DNA of 64,000 nucleotides, taken from NCBI RefSeq assembly GCF_025823185.1, contig NZ_JACKVK010000001.1, positions 318,846 through 382,845 on the forward strand, in the 5' to 3' direction. The notes below the pieces were generated by a model that saw nothing but the letters and a program-made list of their open reading frames with translations, searched no databases and had not been told where the DNA came from. Source of the stretch: Mycobacterium yunnanensis (GTDB taxonomy: Bacteria > Actinomycetota > Actinomycetes > Mycobacteriales > Mycobacteriaceae). The position numbers and the translations under genes were made by a program. This document shows, one piece after another, positions 26,837-35,485 of the stretch (position 1 is the first letter of the stretch; each line of letters opens with the position of its first letter).

Positions 26837-27557
26837 GCCCGACCTCTTCGTGGACCCCCAGTTCGGCGAGGAGGGTGCGGCGCAGGTCGTCGAAACCGTC
26901 GTCCCCCCTGCTGCGGGGAAAGGGCAGGTTCACCCGCCGGTCGAGGGACACCCGGCCTTCGGAGAGCACCACCACGCGGTCCGCGAGCAGGATCGCCTCG
27001 TCGACGTCGTGGGTGACGTGCAGGACGGCCATGTGCCTGCGCGACCACAGGTCGTGCAGCAGGCGGTACATCTTCAGGCGGGTCAGGGCGTCGAGCGCGC
27101 CGAACGGCTCGTCGAGCAAGAGCAGGTCGGGTTCGCGAACCAGGGCTCTGGCCAGCGAAACACGTTGCGCCTCACCACCGGAGAGCATCAGCGGCCACGA
27201 CCGGGCCTTGTCGGCCAGGCCGACCTCGGCGAGCGCGGCACGGCCGCGCGCGTCCCGGTCGGCCGCATCGGGTCCGCCGTCGGCCAGGGCGAAGGTGACG
27301 TTGGCCAGGGCGCGCCGCCACGGCAGCAACCGGGGGCTCTGGAAGACGACGGCGCGGGAGCGGGGTGCGACGACCGAGCCGGTGACCTGCTCGTCGAGTC
27401 CGGCGACGGCGCGCAGCAGTGTGCTCTTGCCCGAACCCGACCGGCCCAGCATCGCCACGAATTCGCCGTCGGCGATGTCGAGTTCGAAGTCGTCGAGCAC
27501 CTGCTGAGACCCGAAGTTGCGGCGCAGCGCTCGGATCGTGACGACCGTCTGCGTCAC
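26820..27557 (-). CDS. ABC transporter ATPase, sulfonate/nitrate/taurine type (SsuB-like)
   Basis: A 245-residue nucleotide-binding subunit. Walker A is GRSGSGKST (38-46), the signature LSGGEAQRVSLARALV, Walker B LLLLDEPFGALD, and HDVDEAILLADRV is the switch-histidine region. This matches the SsuB/TauB/NrtD group that energises import of alkane- or arylsulfonates. The GTG at 27557 overlaps the permease stop as GTGA. It couples to the permease 27554-28414 and the binding protein 28411-29370. Confidence 0.9.
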   Translation of the reverse strand: MTQTVVTIRALRRNFGSQQVLDDFELDIADGEFVAMLGRSGSGKSTLLRAVAGLDEQVTGSVVAPRSRAVVFQSPRLLPWRRALANVTFALADGGPDAADRDARGRAALAEVGLADKARSWPLMLSGGEAQRVSLARALVREPDLLLLDEPFGALDALTRLKMYRLLHDLWSRRHMAVLHVTHDVDEAILLADRVVVLSEGRVSLDRRVNLPFPRSRGDDGFDDLRRTLLAELGVHEEVGHEQPS

Positions 27558-28414
27558 GAGACGCCGTCGAAACCGTTGCGCCAGGACAGCAACAGTCGCT
27601 CCAGCAGCCGAACCAACGCATACGACAGCAATCCGGCGACGGCGTAGATGACGATGACGAGCAGCGAGACGTCGAACTGCAGATTGGTCTGCGCGCGAGA
27701 CATCAGGTAGCCAATGCCCTTGGTGGTGTTGATCATCTCGGCGAAGATCAGGCTGAGCCAGGCGCTCGACAGCCCCAGCCGCAACCCCACCAGGAAGTTC
27801 GGCATCGCCCCCGGCAGGATGACCTGGGTGATGAGCGTGCTGCGCCGCGCCTTCAGGGTCTGGGCCATCTCGACCAGTTGACGGTCCACACCTCGGATTC
27901 CGGCGTAGGTGTTGATGTAGATCGCAATGGCCACACCCGTGGTGATCAGCACGATCTTGGGCCCCTCACCGATGCCCATCCAGATGATCAGCAAGGGGGT
28001 GAGCGCGAAGTTGGGCACGGCCTTGAAGACCTGCATGGTCCAGTCGAGGAGATCCTCGCCCGTTCGAGTCAGCCCCGCGAGCACCGCGAGTGCCGATCCG
28101 ATGAGGATGCCGAGGACGGTGCCGGTCAGGACGCGCGTCGCCGACGCTCCGATGTGGGTGGCCAGTTGACCGTCGTCGAGCAGCCGCCACGCGGTGGCGG
28201 CGACCTGCGCGGGCGGCGGGAACAGATCGGGGTCGAGCCACCCGGTCGCCGCCCCGACGGCCCATGCGGCTAGGAGGGCGACGGGGCCCGCCATGCGGCG
28301 TACCGCGCGGGGGGTACGCGCCCAAAGTCCGCGCCTGGTGCGGTGTTCGGCGACGACCTCGATCAGGTCGGGTGCCGGCCGAGTGGTCGCCGCCGGGACC
28401 GCGGCGGTGGTCAC
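27554..28414 (-). CDS. ABC transporter permease, sulfonate/nitrate/taurine type (SsuC-like)
   Basis: A 286-residue membrane permease with about six hydrophobic segments after a ~45-residue polar N-terminus (MAGPVALLAAWAVGAATGWL is the first). The EAA-type coupling loop is GVDRQLVEMAQTLKARRSTLITQVILPGAMPNFLVGL, listed here in shorter pieces: VDRQLVEMAQTL and VILPGAMPNFLVGL. These features are typical of SsuC/TauC permeases. GTG 28414 was chosen because it overlaps the binding-protein stop as GTGA; an earlier in-frame start would lie inside that gene. Confidence 0.88.
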   Translation of the reverse strand: MTTAAVPAATTRPAPDLIEVVAEHRTRRGLWARTPRAVRRMAGPVALLAAWAVGAATGWLDPDLFPPPAQVAATAWRLLDDGQLATHIGASATRVLTGTVLGILIGSALAVLAGLTRTGEDLLDWTMQVFKAVPNFALTPLLIIWMGIGEGPKIVLITTGVAIAIYINTYAGIRGVDRQLVEMAQTLKARRSTLITQVILPGAMPNFLVGLRLGLSSAWLSLIFAEMINTTKGIGYLMSRAQTNLQFDVSLLVIVIYAVAGLLSYALVRLLERLLLSWRNGFDGVS

Positions 28415-29370
28415 TTCGTGGCGCCGATCCACTCGGTGACGGAGTACTGATTGGCCAGCGAGCCGTCGGCCTCGAGGAAGTCGTAGGCGTCCTGCAGCTG
28501 CTTGACGCCGATCTGGGGGAACGGCTCGGTGTTGAATTCGTCGGCCTGGGTGGACTTCTTGACGTCCTCGAATTTGGTGCCGTCGGTATCGGCGACCCAG
28601 TGCAGGTAGTCGTCGAAGTTCTCTTGGATGTCGGCGTTGACCGCGGTGACCGCCCGCTGCCATGCGGCACGGAAGTCGGGGTGGGCCTCGGTGAATGAGG
28701 TCAGGGCGACGTTGGTTCCGGTGCTGCCCATGCCGTGTCGCGACAGGCTGTCGATGATGGGGTAGCCCTTGTTCTGCAGATCCACCGAACTGGCGCCGCT
28801 GAGCACCGTGGCGTCGATCTGGCCCGAGCTCAGCCCGGCGATGGACTCGGGGGTGGGCACGTCCTTGACCTCGATCTTGCCGGTGAGGCCGGCCGCTTCG
28901 ATGAGCTGGCGGGCGGCCCGGTCACGGATCGTGCCTTGCGGGGCGGTCACGTTCTTGCCGACGAGTCCCTCGATGGTGGTGGGCCCTCCGCGGGCTCCGA
29001 CGAGCTGCATGTCGCTGTTGACCGAATCAAACGACAGGAGGACCACTTTCGGGTCGCGGCTGCGCGCCCGCAGGGCGGGGTTGTCGCCCACGGCGGCGAC
29101 GTCGACCGCGCCCGCGATGAGCGCCGAGACCGCGTCCCCGCCGGACTGGAAGAACGAGTACTCGATCTTGTCGACCCCGGCGGCCTTCAACTCCCTGTTC
29201 AGGATGCCCTGACGGTCGCCCCACCCCAGCGATCCCGCAGGCGTTCCCGTCACCGACGTCGCCCCGATCCGGAGGGTGTAACCGCCGGAGTCGGCGGGGC
29301 CGCCGCTGCAGGCGACCGCCGTCGTGGTCAGCGCGGCGACGGTCAAGACATGCAGAATTCGCCTGAACAT
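28411..29370 (-). CDS. substrate-binding lipoprotein of a sulfonate-type ABC transporter (SsuA-like)
   Basis: A 319-residue exported binding protein. The signal peptide ends in the lipobox TAVAC, so the mature protein is a lipoprotein with Cys about residue 21. The rest has the SsuA/THI5-like fold: YTLRIGATSVTG, VDKIEYSFFQSGGDAVSALIAG, GLVGKNVTAPQGTIRDRAARQL, and ADEFNTEPFPQIG near the end. A GGAGG ribosome site precedes the ATG. First gene of the five-gene operon that ends in the AsfAB-like pair. The ligand is inferred to be an organosulfonate. Confidence 0.88.
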   Translation of the reverse strand: MFRRILHVLTVAALTTTAVACSGGPADSGGYTLRIGATSVTGTPAGSLGWGDRQGILNRELKAAGVDKIEYSFFQSGGDAVSALIAGAVDVAAVGDNPALRARSRDPKVVLLSFDSVNSDMQLVGARGGPTTIEGLVGKNVTAPQGTIRDRAARQLIEAAGLTGKIEVKDVPTPESIAGLSSGQIDATVLSGASSVDLQNKGYPIIDSLSRHGMGSTGTNVALTSFTEAHPDFRAAWQRAVTAVNADIQENFDDYLHWVADTDGTKFEDVKKSTQADEFNTEPFPQIGVKQLQDAYDFLEADGSLANQYSVTEWIGATK

Positions 29371-29505
29371 TGGAGTGAAGCCTCCGGATCGGATTCGTGA
29401 CAGACCAGAACCTTCACTACAGCCGATTCACAGGTGGGGGTCGATCCTTACGCTCGTGTTGACCGGAACGCTCCACGGTCGATCCGACGAGCTAGTCGCC
29501 CTGGC

Positions 29506-30096
29506 TCAGTCGCACCAGCGGCCGGTAGCCGGGAGCAGCGCCAAGGTGATGGCAGCCACCGGCAGGATCGGAATGCCGTAGACCAGTCGAGGCAGGTCGG
29601 CGCCGGCGACGAAGAGGCCGGCAAAGATCATCAGCGCGACGATCGAACCGACGACGATGAGCAACCGGCCGATGCGTTGTCTCAGCAGCAGCGAGATCAG
29701 GCCGCCGATGGTGGCCGCGGCAGACACCGCGGTGAGGAAACCTATTGCGATGCAGAACAATTCGTCGGTTCCCCACCACCCGCTGATGAGGGACGTGGCG
29801 ATGACGGCCGTGGCCCAGCCACTGATGATGCTGACGGTGGCAGTGGCTGACGCGGCGAGCGGGCTCCGACGGCTGGCCTGCTGCCGAGGTGCCTGCGGCG
29901 GTGCGACCGACGGCACGGGGACGGCCTGCGGGATGAAGCTGGTCTGCGGTTCGGGTGTGGCGGGAAACGCGCCGGTGGGGTGGCGGCGGATGATGCCGGT
30001 CTGTTGCTCCGCGAAGTTGGACGTCGGTGGCGCGCCTGCTTCGGGCTGCCGACGGATGATGCGGGTTTCCTCGGACGGGGGTCCGTCGGACGTCAC
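29506..30096 (-). CDS. membrane protein with an N-terminal IIRR repeat region
   Basis: A 196-residue protein that I do not recognise as a named family. The first ~75 residues are hydrophilic and Pro-rich and contain a repeated motif, ETRIIRRQP and QTGIIRRHP, with a weaker third copy QTSFIPQA. The last ~110 residues form about four hydrophobic segments (ISGWATAVIATSLISGWW, ELFCIAIGFLTAVSAAATIGGLI, LLIVVGSIVALMIFAGLFVAG, IPILPVAAITLALLPA). The GTG start lies three bases after the M23 peptidase stop, so the two are probably co-transcribed. A role at the cell envelope is only an inference from that linkage. Confidence 0.65.
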   Translation of the reverse strand: MTSDGPPSEETRIIRRQPEAGAPPTSNFAEQQTGIIRRHPTGAFPATPEPQTSFIPQAVPVPSVAPPQAPRQQASRRSPLAASATATVSIISGWATAVIATSLISGWWGTDELFCIAIGFLTAVSAAATIGGLISLLLRQRIGRLLIVVGSIVALMIFAGLFVAGADLPRLVYGIPILPVAAITLALLPATGRWCD

Positions 30097-30099
30097 CGG

Positions 30100-31149
30100 T
30101 CAGCCGACGTAGTTACCGGGGCTCAAGCCCTTGGCGGCGAGCCACGGCACCGGGTCGATGAAGTCGGTGCCGTTCTTCAAGACCGAGAAGTGGCAGTGCG
30201 GGCCGGTGGACTGGCCGCGGTTGCCGATCGTCGCGATCTGGTCGCCCGCCATGACGCGTTCGCCGGGGGTGACGAGCCAGGTGTTGACGTGGCCGTACAG
30301 GGTGACGGTGCCGTCGGCGTGGCGGATCTTCACCCAGGCGCCGTAGCCGGCGGTGAGCCCGGCGTCGGTGACCACACCGTCGGCGACGGCGTAGATCGGA
30401 GTGCCGATGGAGTTCGCGATGTCGATGCCGGCGTGCAGGACACCCCAGCGGTAACCGAAGCCGGAGGTCCACACCCCACGGGTGGGCATGACGTACATCG
30501 GCCGGGAGAGCCGGGCTTCGCGTTCGGCGCGCTCGGCGGCGAACGCGGCGCCGTTGGCGAGCTCCTGGCTGTGTACGGACTCGCTGGCCACCGGGGCAAC
30601 CGTGACGATCTGCATGCCGTCGGAGGATCCGGAGATGGCGGCGCCGTCGACGAAGGCGTTCGGTCCGGCCGCGACCATCTGGTCGACGGGTGCCTTGTCG
30701 GAGGCGTTGACGACCGAGTAGGCGGCGGCTGCAGTGGCGCCGACGGCCATGGCCGCGGCCACCAGGCGGGCCTTGACGTGGTCGTCGCCGACCTTGCGAT
30801 GTAGGCCACGGCGGAACGACATGTCGATGACGTCGGTGTCTGCAAGGCCGTCGCTGACGTCGGTGTAGCTGTCGCGGTACGCGTGGCGCGAGCGGGGCTG
30901 GGCCTGCGCGGTCGGCCGGAACTGCGCGGGGACGGCCAGACGCAGCGGCGTCAGGTCGTCGGTGTCGTGCAGGTCGTCGAGCTCGGGGGCGCGGATGACG
31001 AGCGATTCGCGGTCGAAGGCCGCGGTGTTGCTGAAGTCCAGCTCGTCGAGATCACCGAACTCGTTGAACGGGATGATGTCGGTGGTGGTGGCGTCGAAGT
31101 GGGTCGTCGAGGTTTCACGAGATGCCCGTGATGAACCTTGCTCAGCCAA
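30100..31149 (-). CDS. M23 family (LytM-type) metallopeptidase (Rv0950c-like)
   Basis: A 349-residue membrane-anchored peptidoglycan endopeptidase or LytM-factor. The first ~125 residues are acidic and cytoplasmic. One membrane helix (ARLVAAAMAVGATAAAAYSVV) follows. The extracellular C-terminal domain has the zinc-site motifs HAGID (H239, D243) and GPHCHFS (H318, H320), all intact, so enzymatic activity is plausible. The start is TTG 31149; a later start cannot be ruled out. Position fits Rv0950c. A CRP-like site lies 104 bases upstream. Confidence 0.9.
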   Translation of the reverse strand: MAEQGSSRASRETSTTHFDATTTDIIPFNEFGDLDELDFSNTAAFDRESLVIRAPELDDLHDTDDLTPLRLAVPAQFRPTAQAQPRSRHAYRDSYTDVSDGLADTDVIDMSFRRGLHRKVGDDHVKARLVAAAMAVGATAAAAYSVVNASDKAPVDQMVAAGPNAFVDGAAISGSSDGMQIVTVAPVASESVHSQELANGAAFAAERAEREARLSRPMYVMPTRGVWTSGFGYRWGVLHAGIDIANSIGTPIYAVADGVVTDAGLTAGYGAWVKIRHADGTVTLYGHVNTWLVTPGERVMAGDQIATIGNRGQSTGPHCHFSVLKNGTDFIDPVPWLAAKGLSPGNYVG

Positions 31150-31252
31150 CCTAGATGTCCTTCGCGCCGTGACCGTTCCGTTACTCAGACCAGAGGCACG
31201 TTAACCAAATTCCAATGTTGGTGGCAACCCGTGGCCATATTCCGCCGAATAT

Positions 31253-31268
31253 TGTGACTTGTATCACT
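31253..31268. promoter_or_regulatory. CRP-like binding site between the M23 gene and sucC
   Basis: TGTGACTTGTATCACT matches the cAMP-receptor-protein consensus TGTGA-N6-TCACA at nine of ten fixed positions. It lies in the 273-base gap between two divergent genes, 104 bases from the M23 start and 155 from sucC. I recall predicted CRP (Rv3676) sites in this same gap in M. tuberculosis, without being sure of the source. Confidence 0.6.
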
Positions 31269-31279
31269 ACAAGGCGGCC

Positions 31280-31295
31280 GGTGAGATGTACCACA
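31280..31295. promoter_or_regulatory. second, weaker CRP-like site
   Basis: GGTGAGATGTACCACA matches the CRP consensus TGTGA-N6-TCACA at eight of ten fixed positions. Its centre is 27 bases from that of the first site, not a full number of helical turns. It lies on the sucC side of the divergent gap. It may be a low-affinity second site or chance. Confidence 0.3.
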
Positions 31296-31422
31296 TGAAA
31301 GGTGGGCGGTGCGGATCACATTGGGGTGTGTGGATAAAGTTCCTCCCGAGCCATTCTGGCCGAAACGTAGAGAAACAACCAATCAGTCAACGCAGACAGA
31401 CTAGGGAGATCCGGGGAAACGC

Positions 31423-32586
<1,164 letters not shown>

Positions 32587-32597
32587 GGGGCACTCGA

Positions 32598-33500
32598 ATG
32601 TCGATCTTTTTGAACAAGGACAGCAAGGTCATCGTCCAGGGCATCACCGGCGGCGAGGGCACCAAGCACACCGCGCTGATGCTCAAGGCAGGCACGCAGG
32701 TCGTCGGTGGCGTGAATGCGCGCAAGGCCGGAACCACCGTTGAGCACGTGGACAAAGATGGTGCGGCAATCAGTCTCCCGGTCTTCGGTTCGGTGGCCGA
32801 GGCCATCAAGGAGACAGGCGCCGACGTGTCGATCGCCTTCGTCCCGCCCGCGTTCTCCAAGGACGCCATCATCGAGGCCATCGACGCCGAGATCCCATTG
32901 CTCGTCGTCATCACCGAGGGAATCCCGGTGCAGGACAGCGCCTTTGCGTGGGCCTACAACGTCGAGAAGGGTGAAAAGACCCGAATCATCGGCCCGAACT
33001 GTCCCGGCATCATCACACCCGGTGAGTCGCTGGTCGGCATCACGCCCAACAACATCACCGGCAAGGGCCCGATTGGCCTGGTGTCGAAGTCGGGCACGCT
33101 GACCTACCAGATGATGTACGAACTGCGTGATCTCGGCTTCTCGACGGCCATCGGCATCGGTGGCGACCCGGTCATCGGCACCACCCACATCGACGCCATC
33201 GAGGCGTTCGAAAAGGATCCCGAGACCAAGGTCATCGTGATGATCGGCGAAATCGGCGGCGACGCCGAGGAGAAGGCCGCCGACTACATCAAGGCCAATG
33301 TCACGAAGCCGGTCGTCGGCTACGTCGCCGGCTTCACCGCACCCGAGGGCAAGACGATGGGCCACGCCGGCGCCATCGTGTCCGACGGTGCCGGTACCGC
33401 CGACGGCAAGAAGGTGGCTCTGGAGGCTGCCGGCGTCAAGGTCGGCAAGACGCCGTCCGAGACCGCCAAGCTGGCCCGGGAGATCTTCGAAAGCCTGTAA
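32598..33500 (+). CDS. sucD: succinyl-CoA synthetase (ADP-forming) alpha subunit
   Basis: A 300-residue CoA-binding and phosphohistidine subunit, partner of suc[16 protein letters not shown] is the CoA-binding Rossmann start, [13 protein letters not shown] lies at the subunit interface, and the phosphorylated histidine sits in [14 protein letters not shown] near residue 250. Ends in [13 protein letters not shown] strong terminator hairpin follows 13 bases after the stop. Confidence 0.97.
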   Translation: MSIFLNKDSKVIVQGITGGEGTKHTALMLKAGTQVVGGVNARKAGTTVEHVDKDGAAISLPVFGSVAEAIKETGADVSIAFVPPAFSKDAIIEAIDAEIPLLVVITEGIPVQDSAFAWAYNVEKGEKTRIIGPNCPGIITPGESLVGITPNNITGKGPIGLVSKSGTLTYQMMYELRDLGFSTAIGIGGDPVIGTTHIDAIEAFEKDPETKVIVMIGEIGGDAEEKAADYIKANVTKPVVGYVAGFTAPEGKTMGHAGAIVSDGAGTADGKKVALEAAGVKVGKTPSETAKLAREIFESL

Positions 33501-33513
33501 CGAATCGTCGAGT

Positions 33514-33559
33514 GTGCGGCCAGATCGCGAATCCGTCGGGATTCACGATCTGGCCGCAC
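33514..33559 (+). terminator. long hairpin terminator after sucCD
   Basis: Two 21-base arms (33514-33534 and 33539-33559) pair with a single mismatch around the four-base loop GTCG, followed by TTTCGTTT. It lies between the sucD stop and the convergent epimerase-like gene and would insulate both. On the minus strand there is no T-run, so for that direction it would act only as a stem. Confidence 0.8.
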
Positions 33560-33582
33560 TTTCGTTTGGGGGGTTGGCGGTG

Positions 33583-34527
33583 TTACCGCAACGCGTCTCG
33601 GTACCAGGCGATCGTGTGCGCGATGCCGTCCTCGTGGCTAGTCAGCGGGAGGGGCCCGAAGGTGCGATCGAACGCGGCGTGGTCGACGATCCACGGCTTG
33701 GTCCGCTGGTGGTCGAGTTCGCCGTAGCCCCGTAAGCGCTTGTCGTACAACGACATCAGTCGCGGGACCGCGCCTGGCAGCCGAAGGGGTCTGCGAATCC
33801 GGCCCGAGATCGACCCGGCCAGGGAGATGAAATCCGAGACCGCGAGGGTCTCTGCCGCCGGCGTGTGCCACACTCTGCCGTCGGCGCGATCGTCGTCGCC
33901 CAGGACGACGAGCGCCTTGGCGGTGTCGACGGAGTAGCCGAAGGTATGCGGAAGGTCGAGCGGGGCGAACCACAGCGGGTTGCGCCCACGGGCGAGCGGT
34001 TCGAGGACGAGTTCGTCGGGCAGCGACATTCGGGCATCTGGGCCGTAATAGTCACTGACTCGGCCGATCGTCACCCGTACCCGGCCCCGTTCGTGCGCGT
34101 CGAGGAGTGTGCGGCCGAGTCGAGACCGCAGTCTCTCCTTGGGGCCGACGGGTTTCTCGGGGGTCTGCTCGCTGATCGGACCGTCGACCGGTCCGTAGGC
34201 GTAGAGGTTGTCGGTGAACACCAGCTTCGCGCCCGCGGACTCCGCCGCGACGATCGCGTTGTCGACCATGGCGGGGAACGTGTCGAGCCAGTTCGGGTAC
34301 GGAACATTCGCGGCCAGGTGCACGACCGAGGCTCCGCGGCACGCGGCGACTGCCGCCGAGCGATCCAAGATGTCGGCGCGGTGATTGGCGACGCCGACCG
34401 GAATGCCGTTGCCACTACGCGTCACCCCGCGCACCTGGTGGCCGAGCGCGACGAGCTGGCGGGCGATCTCGGCGCCGAGTCCACTGCCGGCGCCGAGCAC
34501 CACGGTCGTCGCATCTGACGTCGTCAT
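33583..34527 (-). CDS. NAD-dependent epimerase/dehydratase-like protein
   Basis: A 314-residue extended SDR. It starts with the Rossmann motif VVLGAGSGLGAEIARQLV, has VVHLAANVPYPNW, and the active-site region FTDNLYAYGPVDGP, which carries Tyr but with spacing that differs from the classical YxxxK. It is the last of five overlapping genes on the minus strand (lyase, LeuC-like, LeuD-like, flavin reductase, this gene); its ATG overlaps the reductase stop by four bases. The reaction is not known. It may oxidise or reduce an intermediate of the pathway. Confidence 0.75.
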   Translation of the reverse strand: MTTSDATTVVLGAGSGLGAEIARQLVALGHQVRGVTRSGNGIPVGVANHRADILDRSAAVAACRGASVVHLAANVPYPNWLDTFPAMVDNAIVAAESAGAKLVFTDNLYAYGPVDGPISEQTPEKPVGPKERLRSRLGRTLLDAHERGRVRVTIGRVSDYYGPDARMSLPDELVLEPLARGRNPLWFAPLDLPHTFGYSVDTAKALVVLGDDDRADGRVWHTPAAETLAVSDFISLAGSISGRIRRPLRLPGAVPRLMSLYDKRLRGYGELDHQRTKPWIVDHAAFDRTFGPLPLTSHEDGIAHTIAWYRDALR

Positions 34528-34955
34528 TGAATCCCCTGGGGTCGGATGGCGGCCAGTCGACGAAAGCCGCTGCCGTGGAAGATGAGTGGCTCGCGGCCGT
34601 CGGCGGCGCCGTCGACGAAGACAGCACTTGAGCCGACCGTCGAACTCCAGCGAAGATTGGCGAATCGGTCCCGCCCCTTGGCTGCAAGCGTCCGACAGGT
34701 GTCAGCCTGGGAATGCGACAGCAGGCTGACGCCGACACGTGGCATCCTCCGCAGCGTCGGCCACGTCGTCGACGTCTCGGCCATTGCCACGGACACCAGC
34801 GGTGGTTCCAGGGAGATCGGTGTGAAGGAACTCGCGGCCACCCCGTGTGGTGTTCCCGACGCATCGAGTCCGCACAGCGCGACGACACTCTGGGGGATCT
34901 GGGCGAACAGCACGCGCAGGGCGGCGGGGTCCGACGGGACGGCGTCGAGCTTCAT
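34524..34955 (-). CDS. flavin reductase-like (HpaC type) domain protein, internally shortened
   Basis: A 143-residue FMN-binding split-barrel protein. It has VALCGLDASGTPHGVAASSFTPISLEPPLV, here split: VVALCGLDASGTPHGV and ASSFTPISLEPPLVSV, and HSQADTCRTLAAKGRDRF, as in the reductase components of two-component monooxygenases. The usual family members have about 165-175 residues. Here the region between SAVFVDGAA and REPLIFHGSGFRRL lacks roughly 25-30 residues that normally include a beta strand pair. It may still supply reduced flavin to the LLM monooxygenase of the divergent operon, or it may be impaired. Confidence 0.7.
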   Translation of the reverse strand: MKLDAVPSDPAALRVLFAQIPQSVVALCGLDASGTPHGVAASSFTPISLEPPLVSVAMAETSTTWPTLRRMPRVGVSLLSHSQADTCRTLAAKGRDRFANLRWSSTVGSSAVFVDGAADGREPLIFHGSGFRRLAAIRPQGIQ

Positions 34956-35485
34956 GACTGAGGCCCGGGTGCGGGGGAGTGCGGAGTGCGAAGGTAGCCG
35001 CCGGCCTCGAGTTGGTTCATCAGTCCACCGGCGTCGAGGACGTCGACGATGAAGTTCGGAAACGGCACGAACGTGTGTGTGCTGTCCCGTGTGACGTCGT
35101 GCAGCGTGGCGGCGCGCAGGTCGATCTCCAGGAGGTCACCCTCGGCGAGGATCTCGCGGGCGTGCGGAAGGGTGATCGCGGGCAGCCCGTAGTTCAGGAC
35201 GTTGCGGAGGAACAGCGAGTTGAACTGTTCGGCGATCAAGCAACTCACCCCGTGTTGCAGGAAGAGCTCACCCACGGGTCGGCTGGACCCGATGCCGAAG
35301 TTCCGGCCCGCCACCACGACGTCTCCCGGCTGCACGAGGCTGGGCCAGTCGGGACGCGTCGCGTCGAACATGTGCTGCGCCGCTTGCGCGATGGGCATCT
35401 TCATGGCGAAGCCGGGATACATGTCGTCGGTGTTGACCTCGTCGCCGAAGACCCAGGCCTTGCCGCGAGCGATCAGTGGTCTCAC
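34952..35485 (-). CDS. aconitase-superfamily hydratase small subunit (LeuD-like)
   Basis: A 177-residue swivel-domain subunit. It has the family motif FGDEVNTDDMYPG at the start, then GRNFGIGSSRPVGELFLQHGV, in which the GSSR loop binds the substrate, and ends PNFIVDVLDAGGL. The GTG at 35485 overlaps the large-subunit stop as GTGA. It pairs with the LeuC-like protein next to it. Such pairs serve isopropylmalate, homoaconitate, citraconate or dimethylmaleate; the genes here are not in a leucine operon. Confidence 0.85.
   Translation of the reverse strand: MRPLIARGKAWVFGDEVNTDDMYPGFAMKMPIAQAAQHMFDATRPDWPSLVQPGDVVVAGRNFGIGSSRPVGELFLQHGVSCLIAEQFNSLFLRNVLNYGLPAITLPHAREILAEGDLLEIDLRAATLHDVTRDSTHTFVPFPNFIVDVLDAGGLMNQLEAGGYLRTPHSPAPGPQS

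Noticed and set aside
29374-29418. AGTGAAG/CTTCACT inverted repeat before the binding-protein gene as an operator
   Set aside because: One arm lies between the ribosome site and the start codon and the spacer is 31 bases, so it is more likely chance than an operator.
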